17,833 nt of DNA from Candidatus Poribacteria bacterium (GTDB lineage Bacteria; Poribacteria; DTPJ01): NCBI GenBank assembly GCA_011334435.1, contig DTPJ01000422.1, positions 1-17,833 of the forward strand, given 5' to 3'. Below the pieces are notes generated by a model that saw only the letters and a list, made by a program, of their open reading frames with translations, made no database searches and had not been told where the DNA came from. Shown one piece after another: positions 1 through 6,490 of this stretch (its first letter is position 1; each line of letters opens with the position of its first letter). The position numbers and the translations under genes were made by a program.

Positions 1-896
1 ATGTCTTCTAATTCGTTTTTGAATATGTCAGTTATGATTGGCAGTCCGCCAAATCTTTCAGAAATATAAGCAAAAAATAAATAAGCTAAACCGTAGTTTT
101 CAACTTTATCTTCCCAATTTCTGAGCGAGACAATTGGGTTAGCTTGATAGGCAGATATTCTGTCTTTCACATTATAACCGAGCATATTTTCAACAAAGAC
201 TGCTAATCCTTCATTAACCCATGTAGATTCTTCTGGGTCTCTCGCCCATTGGATAAGATGCGTAAACTCGTGTGCGATAACGCTTTCTACATTTACATTT
301 TTGGCATTCAACGATGCTGAATCTATATATAGCATATTAGCTTCGTTGCTCTTTTGTCTGATCCATCTTGGTATCTCTGCATTTTTGAACTGATCTATCG
401 GGCTAAAATATCCAAGCAACATTACACCATTTGGTCTAACGCCATCAATTATATCAAATATAAGCAGATATATTCTTGGATCGTTACTAACTCTAAAAGG
501 CGGAGGACCAAATTGTTTCGTTATTGCATCATATATTTTTTCAAAGGATTCAGCCAAAGAGTTCAATTTAGCTTGTTCAACTGAAAGATTTTTATCTACG
601 AAAATATACGCTTTGTCTGTAACTAAGAGACATGAAGCGTCTAATATCTGCTGTGTATAATTAGTCATATTAAGAGTATAAAACTGCTTTGTGTCACCTA
701 TACGAAATGCGGGTTCTACATTAACAGGAGGTGCAAGATTAAAGTTTAAATCATTTTTGACCGATTTTAATATAGACATAGCTTCATCATAAAGCATAGG
801 AGTTCCGTCTATCCAGCTTTGTGTGTATGTATAACCAAAACTATTTATATATAATGTTAAAATTAAAATAAAAAGTAAATTTTTTATGTATTTCAT
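1..896 (-). CDS. Secreted HEXXH zinc metallopeptidase (gluzincin-like), 3' end beyond window
   Basis: The frame is open from an ATG at 896 to the window edge, giving about 298 codons; the C-terminus is missing. The N-terminus (MKYIKNLLFILILTLYINS) is a Sec signal peptide, so the product is exported. Residues 209-213 are HEFTH, followed by LIQW and then WVNEG, which places a third likely zinc ligand at Glu229, 16 residues after the second His. This H-E-x-x-H...NEG pattern is the gluzincin active site as seen in M1-type, MA-clan and immune-inhibitor-A-like peptidases. The exact family is not recognised and the substrate is unknown. An AAAGGAT stretch lies about 11 bases upstream of the start. 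The gene is transcribed divergently from the ATPase operon. The reading was made by hand on the complement. Confidence 0.8.
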   Translation of the reverse strand, partial: MKYIKNLLFILILTLYINSFGYTYTQSWIDGTPMLYDEAMSILKSVKNDLNFNLAPPVNVEPAFRIGDTKQFYTLNMTNYTQQILDASCLLVTDKAYIFVDKNLSVEQAKLNSLAESFEKIYDAITKQFGPPPFRVSNDPRIYLLIFDIIDGVRPNGVMLLGYFSPIDQFKNAEIPRWIRQKSNEANMLYIDSASLNAKNVNVESVIAHEFTHLIQWARDPEESTWVNEGLAVFVENMLGYNVKDRISAYQANPIVSLRNWEDKVENYGLAYLFFAYISERFGGLPIITDIFKNELED

Positions 897-973
897 ATTT
901 TTTACGCCGATCCTTTGTTTTTCTGAAAAGCTGTTTTTTCATTTATCTCTTTTACTTGATAACATATTTTGAT

Positions 974-1001
974 ATTGTAATATTTCATAATTAGGTATCA
1001 A
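974..1001 (-). promoter_or_regulatory. Candidate sigma-70-type promoter of the peptidase gene
   Basis: On the minus strand TTGATA (1001-996) and TACAAT (979-974) are separated by 16 bases, a near-consensus pair. Transcription would start near 967, leaving a leader of about 70 bases before the ATG at 896. The region is very AT-rich, so chance matches are possible. Confidence 0.4.
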
Positions 1002-1078
1002 TATTTTAGACGAGATAAATTTTACAATTGTTCTTTAAAAATGTGAATATTTTTTTGCTAAGTGTCGTTGCTTTACTC

Positions 1079-1110
1079 TTGACACAATAAAAAAAATATG
1101 AGAATATAAT
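1079..1110 (+). promoter_or_regulatory. Candidate promoter of the V-ATPase operon
   Basis: A perfect TTGACA (1079-1084) and a perfect TATAAT (1105-1110) lie just upstream of the first ATPase gene. The spacer is 20 bases rather than the usual 17, so one of the two hexamers may be fortuitous or the promoter may be weak or need an activator. Start of transcription would be near 1117, about 35 bases before the TTG start. It is the only good pair seen in the 256-base divergent gap 897-1152. Confidence 0.5.
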
Positions 1111-1152
1111 AATGCTTTAATTTTAATTCGGAAAAAGTCGGAGGTGATGCCT

Positions 1153-1464
1153 TTGGTTAATGAATCAATAGACAAGATCAAAAAAGTTGAAGAAGAAGTA
1201 AAAGATTTGCTAAAGAAAGCACAAAATGATGCCGATAGGATCATAAGAGAGGCGAGGGAGCGATCGGCGAAGATAATAGAAGATGCTAGGAAACAGGCAT
1301 CTGAGGAGTCAAAGGCTATAAACAAGGACGCAGAATTAGAGGCAGAAAAAGAGATCGCTTTGCTGAGAGAAAAAAATCAAGCGGAGATAGACAGTCTCAG
1401 GTCAATAGCAGAATCAAATATACCAAAAGCTGCTTCCTTTATCATTGGGAGGATAATCGGATAA
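1153..1464 (+). CDS. V/A-type ATPase peripheral stalk subunit H (G-like; NtpF/AhaH type)
   Basis: This 103-residue protein is almost entirely a charged helix rich in Lys, Glu and Ala (KIKKVEEEVKDLLKKA and following), with a short hydrophobic C-terminal end (AASFIIGRIIG). That is the build of the small peripheral-stalk subunit, which pairs as a right-handed coiled coil with subunit E to form the stator linking the catalytic head to subunit I. The start is chosen as TTG at 1153: the strong SD GGAGGTG covers 1140-1146, which overlaps the in-frame GTG (1144) and touches the ATG (1147) but lies 6 bases from the TTG. It is the first gene of the operon and its stop codon abuts the ATG of subunit I. 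Identification rests on position and coiled-coil character more than on a motif. Confidence 0.85.
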   Translation: MVNESIDKIKKVEEEVKDLLKKAQNDADRIIREARERSAKIIEDARKQASEESKAINKDAELEAEKEIALLREKNQAEIDSLRSIAESNIPKAASFIIGRIIG

Positions 1465-3456
1465 ATGGCAGTCCGCCAAATGCAGAGGGTCCGAATATTT
1501 GCCCATAGTTCCCATCGGGCATCTCTGGTGAAAGACCTTCAGGAACTTGAAATAGTCCATATAAATAATGTAAACGAAGATATAGAATCTTCAATAGAGG
1601 GCGAATCAAGATCAAAAATACGCAATCTGCAAAATGATATATCCCGCCTTCAATCTACAATTCAATATCTATCTAATTATGAGCCTAATAAAGGTCTGCT
1701 TAATAGCCTAATGGGCAGTGGAAAACCGCTTTATTCATCAAGTCAATATGCCGAAATTGGAAAAAAGGCAGAATCTGGCGAATGGCGTTCTATATGCGAT
1801 GAATGTAAGATGATGGAAGACCATCTGTCAAGGCTGACAAATCAAGAAAATAGGCTACATAGCGAAAAAGAAAGCCTGAAAAATTGGGTTAATCTTGATA
1901 CCGCGGTTGAAAATCTGAAAGATACAGAAAAAACTGCGATCCGAGTTGGAACAATCCCTGTTAATACCTATGATAACATTATCAATGAAGCTAATTCATC
2001 TAACATTGATTTATATGTTGAGGTTATCGGCGGGACTACTGGTGAGATTAATGCTGTTATTATATTTCTCAAATCTGATGAACAGATTGTCGCACCTTTG
2101 CTCGCTAAAAACGGCTTCTCTACTGTATCATTTCCGATCAATTCAGGAAAAATAAGCGAAAGATTGAAACAGATTGACGATGGTATAGCAGACATATATG
2201 CACAAAGAAACAGAATAAGACAAAGAAGTCAAGAATTAGCATCTCATAGACCTCAATTAATGGCGACTTACGATTATATAAACGAATTGCTTAGCAGGGA
2301 GGAGATAAAAACAGCCTTCTTAAATACAGAATATACATTTATGATAGATGGCTGGTCGCGTAAAAGTGACGTCCCTAAGATGAAAGAAATCTTAGCGAAG
2401 AAATACGAAGAGATTGAGATTTACGCATCAGATCCCACAGATGACGAAGAACCTCCCGTTGAGTTGCAGAATAACCCCATAGTAAGACCGTATCGTATGG
2501 TGACAAATCTATACGGCATACCGCATTATCGTGAAATTGATCCTACAAAACTTTTCGCCCCATTCCTGACCATAGGCTTTGGAATATGCCTTACCGATGC
2601 TGGATATGGTTTTACCGTTGCACTGCTTGCTGGTATAATAATGTTGCTTAATAGAAAAAAAGGCGTCGGTGATCTGATCAGGATACTATTTCTTTGCGGT
2701 CTCACAACAGGCATCATCGGCACTATCACGGGCGGTTGGTATGGGATCACTGCTAAGGATTTAGAAAGATCAGGCTCTTTCTTACGACACTTTGTCATTT
2801 TAGACCCAAATGTGAAACAGATTGAATTCTTAGCTCTGATAATTCTTTTCGGATATGTAGAAGTATTGTTCGGCTTTATGGTGAAAATGTATATGAGTCT
2901 TAGAGATAGGGACTGGATAACAGCTTTCTGTGAAAAACTGCCGTGGATTTTAATAATGATTTTGGCAGGAGTGCCAGTTTTAGGTATGGTAGGCGTTGAC
3001 GTCCCTTCTCTGATTAAGAAGGTGGCGTTAGTCGTCATTTTATTGTGTGCATTTTTAGTTATCCTGTTCTCAGGCAGAGACGTAAAAAATCCCGCAGGAC
3101 GTATCGGTTCTGGTATATTTGCGTTATATACCAATGTCACTGGCACATTTGGTGATACATTGTCATATATGAGGCTTTTTGCGCTTGGATTAGCAACGGG
3201 TATTATCGCAAGTTCAGTAAACACGATAGCAGGTATGCTATGGGCAAGCACTGCTGGTAAAATAGCTGCTATCCTTGTTCTGATCTTCGGTCATCCGTTT
3301 AATATAGCTATCAACTCACTTGGAGGATTTATCCACTCCATGAGGCTTCAATTTGTTGAGTTCTTCACCAAGTTTTATGAAGGTGGCGGAACAGAGTTTA
3401 ATCCATTTAGGAAAAAGTATGTATATATAGGGATCAGTGACGAAATAAAGAATTGA
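1465..3456 (+). CDS. ntpI: V/A-type ATPase membrane stator subunit I (a subunit)
   Basis: This 663-residue protein is the membrane stator, which carries the two ion half-channels facing the K ring. Residues 1 to about 345 form the cytoplasmic domain with coiled-coil stretches; the rest is a multi-helix membrane domain. Diagnostic motifs are TDAGYG at 377-382 and SYMRLFALGLA around 567-577, whose Arg570 matches the essential arginine that releases the ion from the rotor glutamate. The C-terminal GGGTEFNPF segment is also typical of the family. Length is normal (about 640-670). The ATG follows directly on the stop of subunit H, and a GGGAGGA sequence inside the end of that gene can act as SD, so translational coupling is likely. 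A 48-base gap separates it from K. Confidence 0.97.
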   Translation: MAVRQMQRVRIFAHSSHRASLVKDLQELEIVHINNVNEDIESSIEGESRSKIRNLQNDISRLQSTIQYLSNYEPNKGLLNSLMGSGKPLYSSSQYAEIGKKAESGEWRSICDECKMMEDHLSRLTNQENRLHSEKESLKNWVNLDTAVENLKDTEKTAIRVGTIPVNTYDNIINEANSSNIDLYVEVIGGTTGEINAVIIFLKSDEQIVAPLLAKNGFSTVSFPINSGKISERLKQIDDGIADIYAQRNRIRQRSQELASHRPQLMATYDYINELLSREEIKTAFLNTEYTFMIDGWSRKSDVPKMKEILAKKYEEIEIYASDPTDDEEPPVELQNNPIVRPYRMVTNLYGIPHYREIDPTKLFAPFLTIGFGICLTDAGYGFTVALLAGIIMLLNRKKGVGDLIRILFLCGLTTGIIGTITGGWYGITAKDLERSGSFLRHFVILDPNVKQIEFLALIILFGYVEVLFGFMVKMYMSLRDRDWITAFCEKLPWILIMILAGVPVLGMVGVDVPSLIKKVALVVILLCAFLVILFSGRDVKNPAGRIGSGIFALYTNVTGTFGDTLSYMRLFALGLATGIIASSVNTIAGMLWASTAGKIAAILVLIFGHPFNIAINSLGGFIHSMRLQFVEFFTKFYEGGGTEFNPFRKKYVYIGISDEIKN

Positions 3457-3504
3457 AGATAAACATTTACATTTTTTGTCGCTGAGTATTTGGAGGTATA
3501 AAGC

Positions 3505-4023
3505 ATGGATCAAATAGGTGCGTTATTAACAATGATATTTCAGTCTGGGTTTGTCTATGCGATCGTGGGCGCAGCAGTTGCAGTTATACTCGGTGGAATA
3601 GGCTCTGCGGTTGGCATAAGTTATCCCGCAGGTGTTGCTACTGGTGCTATGACCGAAGACCCGAAAAACTTCGGTAAATATCTATTGCTTGTCGCATTGC
3701 CCGGAACTCAGGGAATTTACGGATTTGTCGGTGCGTTCTTGGTCATACAAAAATTAGGCTTGACTGCTGGTGGTGCTACCGCAGCTGCTTTAACTACTGC
3801 ACAGGGACTTCAAATTATGTGGGCATGCTTCCCCGTGGGATTCGCTGGTTTAGTATCCGCTATATTTCAAGGGAAAGTTTGTGCTGGCGGTGTCGCACTT
3901 ACATCTAAACAGCCGACGGAATCTGGTAAGGCTCTCGTTTACGGAGTTTTCGTTGAATTTTACGCTATTTTAGGTTTGATCACAACAATATTCTTGCTCA
4001 GCGGTATTCAGGTTGGCGGATAA
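3505..4023 (+). CDS. ntpK: V/A-type ATPase rotor subunit K (c subunit, four-helix proteolipid), Na+ type
   Basis: At 172 residues this is a double-hairpin, four-helix proteolipid, the product of an ancestral duplication of the 8-kDa c subunit. The second hairpin carries the ion-binding glutamate (Glu151 in VEFYAILG), while helix 2 has LPGTQGIYGF with no carboxylate, so there is one ion per four helices. Leu65, Thr68, Gln69, Tyr72, Gln122 (in FQGKV) and Glu151 correspond to Leu61, Thr64, Gln65, Tyr68, Gln110 and Glu139 of the E. hirae Na+ rotor, as aligned from memory. Na+ specificity is therefore predicted. A strong GGAGGT (3491-3496) precedes the ATG, and a stable hairpin follows the stop codon, which may help supply the high copy number a rotor ring needs. 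Confidence 0.97.
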   Translation: MDQIGALLTMIFQSGFVYAIVGAAVAVILGGIGSAVGISYPAGVATGAMTEDPKNFGKYLLLVALPGTQGIYGFVGAFLVIQKLGLTAGGATAAALTTAQGLQIMWACFPVGFAGLVSAIFQGKVCAGGVALTSKQPTESGKALVYGVFVEFYAILGLITTIFLLSGIQVGG

Positions 4024-4032
4024 TAAACTATC

Positions 4033-4075
4033 AGATTAAAGGTTGCAGGTTGTAATCGTTTACAATCTTTAATCT
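4033..4075 (+). other. 13-bp stem-loop between ntpK and ntpE
   Basis: AGATTAAAGGTTG (4033-4045) pairs with CAATCTTTAATCT (4063-4075), giving 13 continuous pairs including one G-U and a 17-base loop. No T-run follows (the next bases are TAAAGGGG, the SD of ntpE), so it is not a standard terminator. A role in mRNA processing or 3'-end stability of the ntpK message is inferred, not shown. Confidence 0.6.
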
Positions 4076-4090
4076 TAAAGGGGTTTTATA

Positions 4091-4687
4091 ATGTCCTTAG
4101 AAAAGATCATAGAACGTATAAAACGAGATGCCCAAGCTCAGATCGCCGAGATTAAGGATAAAGCGTCAAAAGAAGCAGATAAAATTCTACAAAATGCAAA
4201 GAATGAAGCGGATTCTTATAAGGCTCAAGCATTAGAAAATGCGAAAGTCCAAGCTCAACAGCATAAACAAAGATTAATATCATCAGCTAATCTTGAATTT
4301 CGCAAAGACATACTTGCAGAAAAACAGAAAGCTATTGACTCTGCTTTTCAAGAAGCTGTGAATACTCTCGTCCAAATGAATGACGATGAATATAAACAGA
4401 TTATAAAGAAGATGCTGATTTCTAGCGTTCAAACAGGTGATGAGGAGATAATTCTTTCTCCTCGTGACAAAACCCGTATCAGCGAGAATTTCCTTAAAGA
4501 AATAAACAAAGAGCTTGCAAAATCTGGCAAAAAGGGCAATCTTAAAATATCTAAAAACACATATAACATATTTGGTGGATTTGTCCTGAAAAAAGGAAAT
4601 ATTGAGATAAACAACTCTTTTGAAGCACTTTTTAAGTCTTTCAGAGATGAGCTTGAGTTGGAAGTGTCAAAGATATTGTTTGGGTAG
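4091..4687 (+). CDS. ntpE: V/A-type ATPase peripheral stalk subunit E
   Basis: The 198-residue protein starts with a long charged amphipathic helix (residues 1 to about 95, with repeated AKxEAD/KAQAxE patterns) and ends in a globular domain with the family-typical GGFVLKKGNIEINNSFE stretch followed by a helix ending in EVSKILFG. Subunit E forms the peripheral stalk with subunit H, its C-terminal domain gripping the top of subunit B. Length matches the family (185-200). An AAAGGGG SD lies close to the ATG. It sits between the rotor gene and a 71-base gap that leads to a foreign-looking toxin-antitoxin remnant, which separates it from subunit C. Confidence 0.95.
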   Translation: MSLEKIIERIKRDAQAQIAEIKDKASKEADKILQNAKNEADSYKAQALENAKVQAQQHKQRLISSANLEFRKDILAEKQKAIDSAFQEAVNTLVQMNDDEYKQIIKKMLISSVQTGDEEIILSPRDKTRISENFLKEINKELAKSGKKGNLKISKNTYNIFGGFVLKKGNIEINNSFEALFKSFRDELELEVSKILFG

Positions 4688-4758
4688 GCTTGGTAGCAAA
4701 GATAAATTATCAAGATCATATTGGAACCTGACTTTTACAAAAGAAGGTGATGGATTTT

Positions 4759-4992
4759 ATGGCAATTGATACCAAATCCACAGAAAAACAGATACCCAAA
4801 GTTGAATTAAAGATCAGCCTATCTCTAAATGATCTAATATTAGCGTTAAAATCTTTAGATGACGAAGATAGAGAGTTTTTTATAGAAAATCTCCTATCTG
4901 CTTTAAGTCCAGAATATTTAAAGAGCATAGAAGATGCAAGAAAAGATTACAAAGAGGGGCGAGTTTTATCTCATAAAGAAGTTTTTGGTTAA
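4759..4992 (+). CDS. Small antitoxin-like protein (orphan partner of a RelE/ParE-type toxin)
   Basis: This 77-residue acidic protein has no role known in ATPases. Residues 20-55 look helical and acidic (LSLNDLILALKSLDDEDREF), and the C-terminus, ARKDYKEGRVLSHKEVFG, has the helix-then-tail look common among antitoxins that precede RelE/ParE toxins. Five bases after its stop, an ATG opens a short frame whose beginning reads like the start of a RelE/ParE toxin (see the pseudogene at 4998), which supports the call. The ATG at 4759 is chosen because AAGGTGA (4745-4750) sits 8 bases upstream; the in-frame GTG and ATG at 4747 and 4750 overlap that SD. It lies inside the ATPase operon and is probably co-transcribed. 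The family assignment is by pattern and context only. Confidence 0.65.
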   Translation: MAIDTKSTEKQIPKVELKISLSLNDLILALKSLDDEDREFFIENLLSALSPEYLKSIEDARKDYKEGRVLSHKEVFG

Positions 4993-4997
4993 AACCA

Positions 4998-5081
4998 ATG
5001 AGTTACAAATTGATTTATACTCAGAGGGCTGTAATTGATAATAAAACTAAAAGTGATGGATTCCTGCTTCCGCAGGAATGA
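4998..5081 (+). pseudogene. RelE/ParE-type toxin remnant, truncated at a dispersed repeat
   Basis: An ATG at 4998, five bases after the antitoxin-like gene, opens a 27-codon frame beginning MSYKLIYTQRAVID. The pattern Y-x-L-I-Y-T-x-x-A-x-x-D is the usual first strand and helix of RelE/ParE toxins, which are normally 85-100 residues. Similarity ends after about 14-20 residues, and the frame then enters the 44-bp repeat at 5057 and stops at 5079-5081. No remaining toxin sequence is visible between the repeat and the ntpC start. It is read as a toxin gene whose 3' part has been lost, leaving the antitoxin as an orphan. The short length makes the homology call tentative. Confidence 0.55.
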
Positions 5082-5100
5082 CAAACTTTTTCATAGGTGA
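5057..5100 (+). repeat. 44-bp dispersed repeat, copy 1, with perfect hairpin core
   Basis: This stretch matches 12216-12259 at 41 of 44 positions without gaps. Its core is a perfect 8-bp stem, ATTCCTGC (5060-5067) with GCAGGAAT (5072-5079), around a TTCC loop. It is followed by TGACAAACTTTTT and ends in ATAGGTGA. Similar TTCCTGC...GCAGGAA hairpins occur as dispersed repeats in many bacterial genomes. This copy ends the toxin relic and lies 22 bases before ntpC. Confidence 0.85.
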
Positions 5101-5122
5101 CGTCCTTGCTTAGTGGGTGTAT

Positions 5123-6166
5123 ATGGCACAGATAAACATATCATACAAAGAAAATACAAAATATGGCTACGCATCTGGAAGGTTGAGAGTTTTAGAAACC
5201 CGTTTGCTCAACAGAAACGCCATATTGAGACTATTAGAGGCGGATTCCGCTCAGGAAGTCATAAGATTATTATCCGAAGGGGAATATGGCTCCGCTTTTT
5301 CTGGTATTTCAAGCCCAATTGACTTTGATACAGGGCTAAAAATTGAGTTGAGACGAACTTATGCTTTGATTGATGAGTTATCTCATGATCCAGATTTGAC
5401 AAATATATTCAGGGCAAAGTGGGATTTCCATAACCTTAAAGTTTTACTTAAAGCAAGTTACCTTGAAGAGTTCAATACGGGATTTGACGGCATTATATCT
5501 GACCTTGGGTTAATTCAATTGGAAACTCTGAAACTTACTGTTATGCCCGAGTCAGATAAAAAGGCAGAAGCAGTGCCGAACTACATAATGAACGCGTTGA
5601 ATTCTGCGCGAAGCCAGTATGAATCAAGCCAAAATCCCAGATTTATAGATACAATTATTGACAATCATTGCCATTCTTTCATGTTTGAACGAGCGGAAGA
5701 ATACTCCAATAAATTTTTGTGTGGATACCTCAGGGCAGTAGCAGACCTTAATAATATAAGAAATTTCATAAGAGTCAAAATGCTTAACGAAAATATCCGA
5801 TTGCTTGATTCAATCCTATTACCTTACGGCAGTATAGATAAAAAGGTTTTTATCGGTCATTTTGACGATACCATTGAGAGTTTTGCTTCGTCTTTGTCTA
5901 ACACCCCTTATTCTGATGTGATAACAGAAGGTATAAGAAAATGGACAGATGAGCATTCATTAGCTGTTTATGAGAAACTCGCAGATAATTTTCTGATAAA
6001 CTATATCAAACCAGTAAAATATATAATTTTCGGAATTGAACCGTTGATCGGCTATCTATTGGCAAAAGAGCATGAGATAAAACTTATCAGGATCATAATG
6101 ACCGGCAAAATTAACGATTTGCCGACAGAGATCATAAATGAAAGGTTGAGAGATACTTATGTCTGA
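5123..6166 (+). CDS. ntpC: V/A-type ATPase subunit C (central stalk socket, d-like)
   Basis: The 347-residue protein is the funnel-shaped subunit that couples the D/F shaft to the K ring. The N-terminus (YGYASGRLRVLETRLLNRN, then LLEADSAQEVIRLL and EGEYG) and the internal FRAKWDFHNLKVLLKA and LRAVADLNNIRNFIRVKML segments are characteristic, as is the C-terminal PLIGYLLAKEHEIKLIRIIM. Length fits the family. The start is uncertain: ATG at 5123 is preferred over GTG at 5117, but only a weak GGGTG (5115-5119) precedes it. This may be because the toxin relic and repeat just upstream replaced its original leader. Its last 8 bases overlap the start of subunit F, so those two are translationally coupled. 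Confidence 0.95.
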   Translation: MAQINISYKENTKYGYASGRLRVLETRLLNRNAILRLLEADSAQEVIRLLSEGEYGSAFSGISSPIDFDTGLKIELRRTYALIDELSHDPDLTNIFRAKWDFHNLKVLLKASYLEEFNTGFDGIISDLGLIQLETLKLTVMPESDKKAEAVPNYIMNALNSARSQYESSQNPRFIDTIIDNHCHSFMFERAEEYSNKFLCGYLRAVADLNNIRNFIRVKMLNENIRLLDSILLPYGSIDKKVFIGHFDDTIESFASSLSNTPYSDVITEGIRKWTDEHSLAVYEKLADNFLINYIKPVKYIIFGIEPLIGYLLAKEHEIKLIRIIMTGKINDLPTEIINERLRDTYV

Positions 6167-6467
6167 AATCGCTATGGTCGGCGATAGAGATTCAATATTG
6201 GGATTTAAATCTTTAGGAGTTGAGATATTTCCTGTCAATAATGTAGAGGAATGTTTATCTGCCTTAAAAGAAATAATTAAAAAGGATTATAAAGTTGCCT
6301 TCGTTACTGAACAAGTAGCGCCTGAGCCAAGCAAGATAACAGATTTATTACAAGGTAGAACCTTTCCAGTAATCACGATGATCCCAAGTAATAGGGGTTC
6401 TACTGGGCTTGCTATGAAAAGGCTTCAAGATTTGGTGAGAAAAGCCGCGGGCGCAGATGTGTTGTAA
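6159..6467 (+). CDS. ntpG: V/A-type ATPase central stalk subunit F (NtpG)
   Basis: This 102-residue protein has the small Rossmann-like fold of subunit [21 protein letters not shown] at the start, an alternating strand/helix core ([11 protein letters not shown]), then [20 protein letters not shown] and a C-terminal helix. Subunit F binds subunit D to form the rotating shaft and can stimulate ATPase activity. Length is standard (about 100). The ATG lies within the last codons of ntpC, with the two genes overlapping by 8 bases, and a GAGAG in the end of ntpC serves as SD. In E. hirae naming this is NtpG. Confidence 0.95.
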   Translation: MSEIAMVGDRDSILGFKSLGVEIFPVNNVEECLSALKEIIKKDYKVAFVTEQVAPEPSKITDLLQGRTFPVITMIPSNRGSTGLAMKRLQDLVRKAAGADVL

Positions 6468-6490
6468 TTATAAAGGAGTATCATTTAAAG

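Noticed and set aside
2526..3251. A 241-codon open frame on the minus strand
   Set aside because: It lies entirely opposite the membrane domain of subunit I, whose motifs are unmistakable; its translation has no recognisable domain and it has no SD context.
4747..4758. Upstream GTG/ATG starts of the antitoxin-like gene
   Set aside because: They overlap the SD AAGGTGA; ATG at 4759 is at the proper distance. The same reasoning removed the GTG and ATG at 1144-1149 for subunit H and the ATG at 14622 for the second Spy-like protein.
5101..5122. Remaining 3' part of the RelE-type toxin after the repeat
   Set aside because: Only 22 bases lie between the repeat and the ntpC start, and none of the three frames gives toxin-like sequence.
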